Both the position numbers and the translations under genes were made by a program. This document shows positions 33,377 to 40,478 of a DNA stretch of 45,039 bases, in pieces. The stretch's first letter is position 1. Every line of letters starts with the position of its first letter. Under the pieces are notes generated by a model. It searched no databases. It was not told where the DNA came from and was given only the letters and a program-made list of their open reading frames with translations. The stretch is from Lachnospiraceae bacterium (GTDB taxonomy: Bacteria; Bacillota; Clostridia; Lachnospirales; Lachnospiraceae), in assembly GCA_019424135.1 (NCBI GenBank), contig JAHYZZ010000021.1, positions 1-45,039 on the forward strand, written 5' to 3'.

Positions 33377-33566
33377 CGGGAATTTCAATACGGTGGAGGG
33401 CAGCCGCTTTTTTGCCGATCGTATGCCCTATGAGACAGGAGCCATCCTCTGTCTTTTGATGGATGAACTTGAGGTTCCTGACTGGCAGGGAGTTTTGAAT
33501 CATCAGACCAAGGGAACACAAGGTGGTTTTCTTTCAAATGTTTACAATACAATTCCGTCAGATTGA
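33345..33566 (+). pseudogene. Short ORF, probable C-terminal gene fragment
   Basis: 73-codon frame overlapping the end of the CYTH gene. Residues from about FHFDGNFNTVEGSRFFADR through MPYETGAILCLLMDELEVPDWQGVLNHQT look like a real protein segment (balanced, amphipathic, Trp-containing), while the last 17 residues do not. I cannot name the parent family. Lack of a ribosome site and of the rest of a domain suggest a remnant; a small real gene is the alternative. Confidence 0.3.
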
Positions 33567-33678
33567 CGCAACAAACTAAAAAAGAAGACACAGTTCTTCC
33601 CCTGGTTCCGTGCCGGGGGATTTCTTATTTTGTCAAGGTACGGATGATTCCCTGCTTACTCTATTTGTCAACGAGGTA

Positions 33679-33706
33679 TTGCATTATCAGCAGATAATGT
33701 TATAAT
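33679..33706 (+). promoter_or_regulatory. Promoter of the DUF1413-like gene
   Basis: TTGCAT (33679-33684), 16-bp spacer, TATAAT (33701-33706) with TG at 33698-33699, an extended -10. About 45 bp before the start codon. Confidence 0.65.
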
Positions 33707-33749
33707 AACATTGACAGCAGACAATGTAAAATCATAAAGAGGGGTAAAG

Positions 33750-34118
33750 ATGCCAACAATTAGATTTGATTTGAATGAAGAGTACAAAGCAAAACTCGAA
33801 GAAGCAGCTGAAGCAATGCATATGAAGGTTCAGGATTATATCCGCTATAAGTTATTTGACATGAAAACGATTTTTACTGCTGATGAAGCTGTTAAGAGAA
33901 TCCAAAACGGTGATTTTGATGATACGACAAAGTATCCTGACGGTTTTACGTTGCCAGATGTTTATGGGGCTGAATGGACGATAGAACGGGGACCAGCAGG
34001 AGTTTTTGGTAAATCATTTTATCATTATGTAACATGTGAGAATCCAGATCTTGGAATTCGGTTTAAAGATATGGGTAAGAATGGAAGACTGGCTCATTAC
34101 ACATTTCATAAGGAGTAA
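33750..34118 (+). CDS. DUF1413-like protein with possible ribbon-helix-helix N-terminus
   Basis: 122 residues. The N-terminal 35 (TIRFDLNEEYKAKLEEAAEA, then QDYIRYKLF) have the strand-helix-helix pattern of a ribbon-helix-helix DNA-binding domain. The C-terminal part, FTLPDVYGAEWTIERGPAGVFGKSFYHYV, resembles the DUF1413 domain from memory. Own promoter; AAAGAGGGG ribosome site. Function unknown; small proteins of this kind are often linked to mobile or toxin-antitoxin loci. Confidence 0.6.
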   Translation: MPTIRFDLNEEYKAKLEEAAEAMHMKVQDYIRYKLFDMKTIFTADEAVKRIQNGDFDDTTKYPDGFTLPDVYGAEWTIERGPAGVFGKSFYHYVTCENPDLGIRFKDMGKNGRLAHYTFHKE

Positions 34119-34296
34119 CCATGTTTTTCGAATCAGCTGGTTGTGCAAAAATGGTCAAATGTTTTATTATGGCTTTAATGCGTATTTTATGGTATGCTTT
34201 GAAAAGTGATCTCGTTTAGAATGAACTGCTATAGAACGGTATTATATAGGTGTATAACAATAGAGAAAGATTATCAGAAAAAGTAAGGTGTAAAGG

Positions 34297-35286
34297 ATGA
34301 TATCATTAAATGATTATTTATATTCAGGAGATACGGTGCTGAAAATTCTAAAAAAATATGCCAGAGATTTACAAATTTCAGCAGAAAAAAACCAGAATGA
34401 GGTGGATCGAATACATTGTGAGTTTTTAAAACGAACTTCGGATCTGTTGGAACATAATGATTTCCTGACGGCCCAATCACAAAAAATCCGGGAGTTTTAT
34501 AAGTATATGGCTAGGGAATATCCCTATCTTTCATTTACTTTCAAAGGAAGGATCAAATCTCTCATCCGTGCGGAAACAAAATTTAACGGTTATATTGTAG
34601 AGTACGTCTATGATCATTATATCACCCATGGAGTCTGTCCACCTTTGGAGGACTTGAAAAAGAAATTAAATGGGTTCCGGGATCTGATTGCATACCGTAT
34701 TGTCATATCGATGCCGAAATGCCACGTTAAAGACGACAAGGAACGGGAGAATGAGGAAATTCGCAAATTGTATGCTATTGCAAATGTTCTGAAAGATTTT
34801 CTGGAAGAACGTGGATTTCGAGCCGAGCCCGCGTTTGGAGTAAAGGAAAGTACTTCTGAATTGTTGAGTGAAGAAGTTCGTCCGTATTACAGAGATTACA
34901 TCTGCCATGCAAAGCAGGATGGATACAGGTCATTACATATTACTTTTTTTGATGAAAGTGCGAAATGTTACATGGAAATGCAGCTCCGTACTAAGGAGAT
35001 GGACGACATTGCTGAAATTGGATCAGCGAATCATCTTGGATACGAGAAAAAACAGGAGAGTGTACGCGCAAGGAGAGATGTGATTTCGGAGGGAGAGAAC
35101 ATTTATTTTGATGAGGCATATGAAAGGGTTAGAAAGTTGCAGGAGCTGCAATTGGCAAATGTGGATGTGAACATGTTCTATGCCGAAAATAATAGTCTTA
35201 TCAATGATGGCTGCGGTCTGTACCGGGGGCGGTTGATCCTGCCGTATGAACATTTATCCAGATTTCAGAATGATCTGATTGATTAG
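34297..35286 (+). CDS. RelA/SpoT-domain nucleotide pyrophosphokinase, synthetase only
   Basis: 329 residues, larger than typical small alarmone synthetases (about 210-260). Seen: FRDLIAYRIVIS, the G-loop-side Arg/Asp block; KQDGYRSLHITF with Tyr210 and His214 of the (p)ppGpp synthetase site; EMQLRT with Glu227; and GSANHLGYEKKQ. No HD hydrolase domain and no TGS/ACT domains. It should transfer pyrophosphate from ATP to a nucleotide (GTP/GDP) or another acceptor. Toxic members (toxSAS) of similar plan exist in phage defence, so an immune role is possible. Neighbours do not include an obvious antitoxin. Confidence 0.85.
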   Translation: MISLNDYLYSGDTVLKILKKYARDLQISAEKNQNEVDRIHCEFLKRTSDLLEHNDFLTAQSQKIREFYKYMAREYPYLSFTFKGRIKSLIRAETKFNGYIVEYVYDHYITHGVCPPLEDLKKKLNGFRDLIAYRIVISMPKCHVKDDKERENEEIRKLYAIANVLKDFLEERGFRAEPAFGVKESTSELLSEEVRPYYRDYICHAKQDGYRSLHITFFDESAKCYMEMQLRTKEMDDIAEIGSANHLGYEKKQESVRARRDVISEGENIYFDEAYERVRKLQELQLANVDVNMFYAENNSLINDGCGLYRGRLILPYEHLSRFQNDLID

Positions 35287-35596
35287 AGAAAAGGAAAAAT
35301 ACTAAGTTTATTGTACCTGTTTTCCGGCATACGCTTTTCTGTAATATTTTATGATAAGTATCAATAGAAGAACAGTTAAGCATTCATACAAAATAATAAA
35401 CAATTTCATATTCCATACAAAGCGGTTACTCTTTTGAAGATTAGCCGTTTTTTTGTCTGAGAGCGTCAAAAATCGTCATTTTGAAAGAAAATGGTGTAGT
35501 GAGCGGTTCGCCGAATCTTTTGAGAAGATGCTTTGTAGGGTGATGACATAGAACTACGCAGGTGTGATAGAATAAGAGGTAGAGGGAGGTGGCGGT
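35287..35596. other. Non-coding gap with toxin-gene relic and repeat copy A
   Basis: No gene seen in these 310 bp. A 20-bp stretch, 35364-35383, is identical to the 3' end of the RelE-type toxin gene (38777-38796), and repeat copy A follows at 35451-35500. Probably the scar of an earlier insertion of the same element that now sits around 38-39.4 kb. Confidence 0.45.
35451..35500 (-). repeat. Repeat copy A (50 bp)
   Basis: Shares GTCTGAGAGCGTCAAAAATC and the end ATGGTGTAGT with copies B and C, with a three-base deletion and substitutions between. All three copies stop matching right after TGGTGTAGT. Read on the minus strand it encodes TTPFSFKMTIFDALRQKNG then stop, matching the peptides from B and C. 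Confidence 0.7.
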
Positions 35597-36001
35597 ATGT
35601 TGTCAGATGGCGCAATGATCGTGTTGATATTTGGAGGAATTGTATTGATTCCGCTTGGAACGGTGCTGATTGTGCTGGCGGCTGCGAAGAAACGAAGAAA
35701 GCGGAAATATGAAAAATACCGGGGAATGACCCTCGGGACTGTAACATGGATCCGACCCGGTGGAATCGACCATCCAGGCGTGATCCATGCGGTGTACTAT
35801 GTGAACGGACAAGAGTACAAGATCCGGGAGACGGCAAAGTTAAAATCCAGGACGATTAAGGTGGGGCAGATACCTGTGGGTCAGAAGAAGTCTTTCGTAA
35901 TGGGTACTGTGTCACAGGGAGATCAGATCTGGATTCGCTATGATGAGCGGCGACCGAAGCGGGCCATTATCTGTGGAAATGATGGAGTGGTTACCGGCTG
36001 A
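35597..36001 (+). CDS. Small membrane protein, DUF3592-like
   Basis: 134 residues. One N-terminal membrane helix (about 7-28, IVLIFGGIVLIPLGTVLIVLAA) is followed by a basic stop-transfer stretch (KKRRKRKYEKYRG) and a soluble beta-rich domain (MTLGTVTWIRPGG, AVYYVNGQEYKI, VMGTVSQGDQIWIRYDERRPKRAII). The pattern resembles DUF3592-type proteins. GGAGGTGG precedes the start. Function unknown; sits 62 bp before the methyltransferase gene. Confidence 0.6.
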   Translation: MLSDGAMIVLIFGGIVLIPLGTVLIVLAAAKKRRKRKYEKYRGMTLGTVTWIRPGGIDHPGVIHAVYYVNGQEYKIRETAKLKSRTIKVGQIPVGQKKSFVMGTVSQGDQIWIRYDERRPKRAIICGNDGVVTG

Positions 36002-36063
36002 CGGATGATAAGAATGGTGGGAAGATTTTCCCGTTGTATAGATAGGAAAGAAACGGACGAGAT

Positions 36064-36894
36064 ATGGGAAATATAATAGAGATCACAGATTTTTATGCTG
36101 CAGAACTGGATGTCTATGCCAGACTTACAGAGGCGCAGCTGTTGAATAAAGACAGGCCTGAGAAAGGGCTGTTTATTGCGGAGAGTCCCAAGGTTGTGAT
36201 GCGCGCTCTGGATACGGGATACGAGCCGGTGTCCATGCTGGTGGAGGACCGTCATGTGGAGGGAGAAGCGAAAGAAGTGATTGCCCGGTGTACAGAAACG
36301 CCGGTGTATGCGGCTCCTTTTCAGGTGCTGACACAGTTGACGGGGTACAGGCTGACTCGGGGGCTGCTCTGTGTCATGCACAGGAAACCGTTGCCTGCAG
36401 CTGAGGCTCTGTTAAAGGATGCACGGCGCATTGCGGTTTTGGAAAATATTATGAATCCCACAAATGTGGGGGCTGTCATTCGTTCGGCGGCAGCCTTGAA
36501 TATGGATGCCCTGGTGCTGACACCGGGCTGCAGTAATCCGCTGTATCGGCGGGCAATACGGGTCAGCATGGGGACGGTGTTTCAGATCCCGTGGACATTT
36601 CTGATGGAAGAGGAGGCGGGAACCTGGCCGGTCGAGGGTATGGCCTACCTGAAGAAGCTGGGATTTCGGACGGCTTCTATGGCGCTTCGTCATGAGTCGG
36701 TGGAGATCGGGGATCATCGGCTTCGCCGGGAAGAGAAGCTGGCGGTGCTTTTGGGAACGGAAGGCGAGGGGCTGATGGAAGACACAATCCGGAGTTCTGA
36801 TTATACCATTAAGATTCCCATGACCCATGGTGTGGATTCGCTGAATGTGGCGGCGGCCAGCGCCGTGGCATTCTGGGAACTGGGAAGAAGATAG
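36064..36894 (+). CDS. SpoU/TrmH-family RNA 2'-O-methyltransferase
   Basis: 276 residues. An N-terminal substrate-binding domain (FIAESPKVVMRALDTGYEPVSMLVED) precedes the SPOUT knot with motif 1 (NIMNPTNVGAVIRSAAAL), motif 2 (LLGTEGEGL) and motif 3 (IKIPMTHGVDSLNVAAASAV). It should methylate a ribose in rRNA or tRNA using S-adenosylmethionine. Target site unknown. A housekeeping gene, so the segment between repeat copies A and B is at least partly ordinary chromosome. Confidence 0.9.
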   Translation: MGNIIEITDFYAAELDVYARLTEAQLLNKDRPEKGLFIAESPKVVMRALDTGYEPVSMLVEDRHVEGEAKEVIARCTETPVYAAPFQVLTQLTGYRLTRGLLCVMHRKPLPAAEALLKDARRIAVLENIMNPTNVGAVIRSAAALNMDALVLTPGCSNPLYRRAIRVSMGTVFQIPWTFLMEEEAGTWPVEGMAYLKKLGFRTASMALRHESVEIGDHRLRREEKLAVLLGTEGEGLMEDTIRSSDYTIKIPMTHGVDSLNVAAASAVAFWELGRR

Positions 36895-36968
36895 TTCTGT
36901 AGATTTGACGGGGGATCTGAACATACAACAGATATACAGTTTCTGAAAAACAGACGGGAAGTGATAAG

Positions 36969-37862
36969 ATGCGGAAACGAATTTTGCGTGCTGTGATTGT
37001 ATTTGGTCTTATGATGGTGTTGTCGGTTCAGGCAGTTACTATATTTATAACAGATCCGGTGCCGACAGAATCTGCAGAGGACAAGGCGCAAGAGGCAGCG
37101 GTGGAGGAGGAGATACATGCCTGGCTTGCAGGTCGGGATAGTGTCAGCGCGACGGTGCTGGGCGACAGTATTGCAAAGGGATACAGTAAGGATGAGGGCA
37201 TGGAGATCACACCCTACGGGACGTTGGTTATGGAAGAGCTTGCGGCGGAAAATGATGTTCAGTATGTGCTTTGGAATTATGGGAAGAATGGACTGGACTT
37301 GGAACGAATGAATACAATGATTCTGGCAGATGAGAATGTGCTCCGGAGTCTGGCTGCTTCAGACGTTATCTTTATCACCGTAGGATCCAATGATCTTCTG
37401 AACGAATTCAAAAATGTAGTCAGGGAGATTCTGGAGACGGACGAAAAGTTTAAGACTGTAAGTGAGGCTTTAGATGTACTGGCTCAGTCGGTGGCTGAGA
37501 ATCCTATGCTGCTTCTGAAGGTGATCGACGCCATTCAGAACTGGGATTATTCCGCATTTGAAGAACAGTGGATGAAAATGCTGGATACGATAGAAGATTT
37601 GAAAAAGGAGGATGCCTGGGTGGTGGTCACCAATATTTACAATCCGGCAGTGAATCTGGAACTCCCCTCCACTATGAACAGTGTGGCAGAGGGTATTATT
37701 CGGAATAGGAACCAGATCATCGACTATTATGGGGAGGAATATGGGTATCAGGTGGCTGATGTTTATCATTCTGATATCTGCGAACATGTACAGGAAGACG
37801 GGGTGCACCCTGATCAGACAGGACAGCAGATCATTGCGGAACTGATATATGTTCACGAATAG
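36969..37862 (+). CDS. SGNH/GDSL-family hydrolase, exported
   Basis: 297 residues. N-terminal signal anchor (about 5-27, ILRAVIVFGLMMVLSVQAV). SGNH blocks: TVLGDSIAKGY with nucleophile Ser67, VLWNYGKNG, FITVGSNDLL with the Asn of block III, and DGVHPDQTGQ with the catalytic Asp-x-x-His. Such enzymes are esterases or acetylhydrolases acting at the cell surface on carbohydrates or lipids. Single-gene unit. Substrate unknown. Confidence 0.87.
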   Translation: MRKRILRAVIVFGLMMVLSVQAVTIFITDPVPTESAEDKAQEAAVEEEIHAWLAGRDSVSATVLGDSIAKGYSKDEGMEITPYGTLVMEELAAENDVQYVLWNYGKNGLDLERMNTMILADENVLRSLAASDVIFITVGSNDLLNEFKNVVREILETDEKFKTVSEALDVLAQSVAENPMLLLKVIDAIQNWDYSAFEEQWMKMLDTIEDLKKEDAWVVVTNIYNPAVNLELPSTMNSVAEGIIRNRNQIIDYYGEEYGYQVADVYHSDICEHVQEDGVHPDQTGQQIIAELIYVHE

Positions 37863-37915
37863 CCGGAAGATGGTCCTGGAATTGATAAGGCAGTTCCTTC
37901 AAAATTATTAAAAAA

Positions 37916-38060
37916 CTAGCATTTACCTCTTGGCCCGTTTGGGGTGGTTTTGTCCTGTGGCGTGAGAGCCCGTAAAGCTTTATTTTACAAGGTTTTTACG
38001 GGCTCTTACTTTTTGTCTGAGAGCGTCAAAAATCGTCATTTTTTGAAAAAATGGTGTAGT
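37916..38060. repeat. Repeat copy B (145 bp)
   Basis: 134 of 145 bases match copy C by my count. Contains an 11-bp inverted repeat GAGCCCGTAAA / TTTACGGGCTC around a 16-base AT-rich loop. On the minus strand it encodes TTPFFQKMTIFDALRQK VRARKNLVK then stop. Ends at the same TGGTGTAGT as copies A and C. Confidence 0.85.
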
Positions 38061-38113
38061 TGGGATGCGAGATAAATGCAATATAAAATTTATGTTTACA
38101 GGAGAAAATTGCA

Positions 38114-38142
38114 TTGCTATTGTGCGTACAAATATGTATAAT
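38114..38142 (+). promoter_or_regulatory. Promoter of the toxin-antitoxin pair
   Basis: TTGCTA (38114-38119), 17-bp spacer, TATAAT (38137-38142), 38 bp before the antitoxin start. Such pairs usually repress this promoter themselves. Confidence 0.65.
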
Positions 38143-38180
38143 GAAGAAAAGGATATGCGCGAGAAAGGAGCGTTGCCATT

Positions 38181-38486
38181 ATGTCAAAGTCAGCAAATTT
38201 ATATGTGAGAATAGAGCCGGAGATCAAAGAACAGGCTGAAAAAATCCTGTCCACACTGGGTATTTCTTCTTCCAGTGCTATTAATATATTTTATAAGCAG
38301 ATTATCTTACAGAGAGGGCTTCCCTTTGAAGTAAAAATTCCAGATAGCACGCCCATAGATATAAGTATGCTGGGAGCAGAAGAACTACATGCAGAGTTGG
38401 AGAAAGGATATGCGGATGTAAAGGCAGGGCGAATTAAAGATGCAAAAACGGCTTTTGCAGATATTCGTAGAGATTATGGCTTATGA
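38181..38486 (+). CDS. relB: RelB/DinJ-family antitoxin
   Basis: 101 residues. The N-terminus SKSANLYVRIEPEIKEQAEKILSTLGISSSSAINIFYKQI is the ribbon-helix-helix DNA-binding and dimer domain of the RelB/DinJ family; the acidic C-terminal half (LHAELEKGYADVKAGRIKDA) would wrap the toxin. The stop overlaps the toxin start by four bases (ATGA). It neutralises the toxin and represses the operon. The pair lies between repeat copies B and C, consistent with a mobile cargo. Confidence 0.88.
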   Translation: MSKSANLYVRIEPEIKEQAEKILSTLGISSSSAINIFYKQIILQRGLPFEVKIPDSTPIDISMLGAEELHAELEKGYADVKAGRIKDAKTAFADIRRDYGL

Positions 38487-38815
38487 TTTTTAAAGTAATA
38501 ATATCGGCACAGGCTGAAAATGATTTGCGAGGGATATTTGAATATATCGCTTTCGAGCTTTTATCGCCGGGAAATGCTGAAAAGCAACTGGATTGTCTGG
38601 AAAAACAGATATTAGGTTTAGATGAAATGCCGGAACGTTTTCCAAGATATGGGAAAGAACCGTGGTATAGCCGGGGATTACGTTTTACTTCAACAGATAA
38701 TTATATTGTGTTTTATATTCCAGATATAGAAGAACAGACTGTAACAATTCTTCGTGTCATGTATAGCGGACGCAACATAGAAGAACAGTTAAGCATGACT
38801 TATATGGTTTACTGA
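38483..38815 (+). CDS. relE: RelE/ParE-family toxin
   Basis: 110 residues. Typical fold order: FKVIISAQAENDLRGIFEYIAFEL (strand, two helices), helix AEKQLDCLEKQILGL, DEMPERFPRYG, then FTSTDNYIVFYIPDIEEQTVTILRVMYSGRNIEEQL. The VTILRVMYSGRN end is the family signature. RelE members cut ribosome-bound mRNA and ParE members poison gyrase; sequence alone does not decide, though the N-terminal helices look more ParE-like. Follows RelB with four-base overlap. Its last 20 coding-region bases recur at 35364-35383. Confidence 0.85.
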   Translation: MIFKVIISAQAENDLRGIFEYIAFELLSPGNAEKQLDCLEKQILGLDEMPERFPRYGKEPWYSRGLRFTSTDNYIVFYIPDIEEQTVTILRVMYSGRNIEEQLSMTYMVY

Positions 38816-38834
38816 TATATAATATTTACGGAAA

Positions 38835-39168
38835 ATGCATGGTATTTCAGAAATGCACGTTGAAACTCAAAAAGTGGATATTCAAGATGGAAAAGTAGAT
38901 ATTGGAAATATAAAAGTGGATATTGATAGTGTGATTTCTGGAAGAGAAATAATCTTTCTGCTAAAACTATGGTTCATATCAGGAAACTTTTCGATAAATT
39001 TGGTTTTGACCAAGTACTTGGCAGAAGTGTTGTTATGGAACTTCTCGAATTGAAGGAATCGGGGCATCTAAATTTCTTGCAAATTTAGTGGAGGCAGAAA
39101 TCATAGAACCTATGTCTGGATATGGGAAAGGCAAATATAAATTTAAATCAGGATTAATGAAAAAGTAA
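38835..39168 (+). pseudogene. Decayed gene: C-terminal part of an ATP-binding/AlbA-like or Fic-type protein
   Basis: A frame starting at 38835 reads HVETQKVDIQDGKVDIGN and so on. A one-base loss near 38958 shifts it to KTMVHIRKLFDKFGFDQV, GRSVVMELLELKESG, and a second loss near 39061 shifts again to ASKFLANLVEAEIIEP, GYGKGKYKFK, ending at a stop at 39166-39168. The joined text resembles the C-terminal winged-helix region found in ATP-binding (AlbA_2-type) or Fic proteins; parent family is from memory. Two frameshifts and no N-terminal part make it a remnant lying between the toxin and repeat copy C. Confidence 0.7.
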
Positions 39169-39241
39169 AAGGATAACGTCTGTACTTTTTAAAATCAGGA
39201 AAGGTGCAGGCGTTATTTAATATTAGAAAAATATTCAAAAA

Positions 39242-39386
39242 TTAGCACTCACCTCTTGGCTCGTTTGGGGTGGTTTTGTCCTGTGGTGTCAGAGCCCGTA
39301 AAGCCTTATTTTACAAGGTTTTTGCGGGTTCTTACTTTTTGTCTGGGGGCGTCAAAAATCGTCATTTTTTGAAAAAATGGTGTAGT
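39242..39386. repeat. Repeat copy C (145 bp)
   Basis: Same length as copy B with 11 differences by my count. The B/C hairpin is weakened here by substitutions (GCGGGTTC in place of ACGGGCTC). On the minus strand it encodes TTPFFQKMTIFDAPRQK and then a short tail to a stop. The unit ATGGTGTAGT is immediately repeated, which may mark a junction. Confidence 0.85.
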
Positions 39387-39764
39387 AAATGGTGTAGTAA
39401 AAAGACTATATGGTTATAAAAGACGAAAGGAACAATTTGTGATCTATAAAGGGAACTGTTACACTGGTAAAATAGAAAGATAGAAATATTTGGTGAATAA
39501 GATTCGGTTATATTCTCTACAAATAGAGTAAAAATTACATTATGAAAGAAGTGAATCATATATAAGCAATAACAAAAAGGGATAAAAGGTAAATCAATAA
39601 TATATGTTATTCGCAACTGTACAAATATAAAAGTCGAGTTCGAATAAATCCTATTTTATGGAACGGAAAACCATATGAAATATATTAAAAAGTTTGTAAA
39701 ATAATGCTTTATGAAAAATGGGAGCTTAATGTAACGAGTAAGCGTACGAGGTATGATATTTTAA

Positions 39765-39823
39765 AATGTCATTTTTGAAGCATGACAATTATTATTGACA
39801 TATTCAGTTGGTTAGAATATAAT
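39765..39823 (+). promoter_or_regulatory. hsd operon promoter with upstream inverted repeat
   Basis: Perfect TTGACA (39795-39800), 17-bp spacer, perfect TATAAT (39818-39823). Just upstream, TGTCAT (39767-39772) and ATGACA (39782-39787) form an inverted repeat extendable to 8 of 9 bases, a candidate operator. Confidence 0.7.
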
Positions 39824-39891
39824 AGGTTTAGCTAAAAAGAGTTTTTAGATAATATCTGTTATTTATTAGACATGACAAATGAGGTGAGAGG

Positions 39892-40476
39892 ATGAAATTG
39901 CAGGACCTTGCGAGTGTTCGTACTGGATTGGTTTTGTCAAGAAAGCAATCCAAGGAACTTACAGATTATCGCTATCCTTTAATCAATTTACGTTGCATTG
40001 AACAGGAGGGTAACATTGACTTAAACAAGGTGGATATCTACGAAGCGAGAGAGTCACTGAAGAAAGAGTACCTCTCTCGACAGGGAGATATTGTTGTTCG
40101 TCTCACTGCACCTTATACGGCAGTTTTGATTGATGATACTACATCGGGAATGGTAATCTCCTCAAACTTTGTGGTGATCCGAATAGAGGATAAACAGTTG
40201 CTTCCAGAGTATCTTTTTTGGCTGCTAAATACTCAAAAGATGAAGCATAAAATTTACGAAAACACGACCAGCAATATGCTTGGTGCGGTAAAAGCAAAAT
40301 TTCTAATGGAATTTGAGCTTACGCTTCTTCCTGCTGAGATTCAGCAAAAAATCGGACAAATAAATTTGCTGGCAAAGAAGGAACGCCAGCTACTTAAAGA
40401 GTTGTCAGCAGAAAAAGAAAAGTTGTATTCGAACTTGCTGGATCAGGCGTACAAAAGAGCAAAGAAAGGAAAATGA
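39892..40476 (+). CDS. Half-size type I restriction specificity protein (HsdS-like)
   Basis: 194 residues, about half a normal HsdS. It has one target-recognition domain (DLASVRTGLVLSRKQSKELTDYRYPLINLRCI, RQGDIVVRLTAPYTAVLID, SSNFVVIRIEDKQLLPEYLFWLLNTQ, TTSNMLGAVKAKFLMEFEL) and one conserved helix (IQQKIGQINLLAKKERQLLKELSAEKEKLYSNLL). A half protein could dimerise to give a palindromic target, or act as a regulator of HsdM. First gene of the operon after a strong promoter; GAGGTGAGAGG precedes the ATG. Its stop nearly touches the hsdM start. Confidence 0.82.
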   Translation: MKLQDLASVRTGLVLSRKQSKELTDYRYPLINLRCIEQEGNIDLNKVDIYEARESLKKEYLSRQGDIVVRLTAPYTAVLIDDTTSGMVISSNFVVIRIEDKQLLPEYLFWLLNTQKMKHKIYENTTSNMLGAVKAKFLMEFELTLLPAEIQQKIGQINLLAKKERQLLKELSAEKEKLYSNLLDQAYKRAKKGK

Positions 40477-40478
40477 AG

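Larger units (their letters stand above)
37863..38180. other. Gap holding repeat copy B and the toxin-antitoxin promoter
   Basis: No gene in these 318 bp. It contains repeat copy B (37916-38060), which includes a terminator-like hairpin, then the promoter of the toxin-antitoxin pair. The SGNH gene may use that hairpin as its terminator. Confidence 0.6.
39169..39891. other. Long AT-rich non-coding stretch with repeat copy C
   Basis: 723 bp with no credible gene. Holds repeat copy C (39242-39386), a short tandem ATGGTGTAGTAA just at its end, an imperfect inverted repeat (39765-39789) and the promoter of the hsd operon. The rest is AT-rich with no structure I can name. Confidence 0.6.

Noticed and set aside
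33585..33640. Possible terminator after the CYTH/fragment region
   Set aside because: Only a short CCCC/GGGG stem with poor extension and a weak T run; not strong enough to annotate.
35451..39386. Repeats A-C as a CRISPR array
   Set aside because: Only three copies, kilobases apart and of different length, with no regular spacers and no cas genes.
39362..39616. 84-codon minus-strand frame rich in Phe, Ile and His
   Set aside because: It falls in AT-rich non-coding sequence and repeat copy C, has no ribosome site, and its composition is that of random AT-rich DNA.
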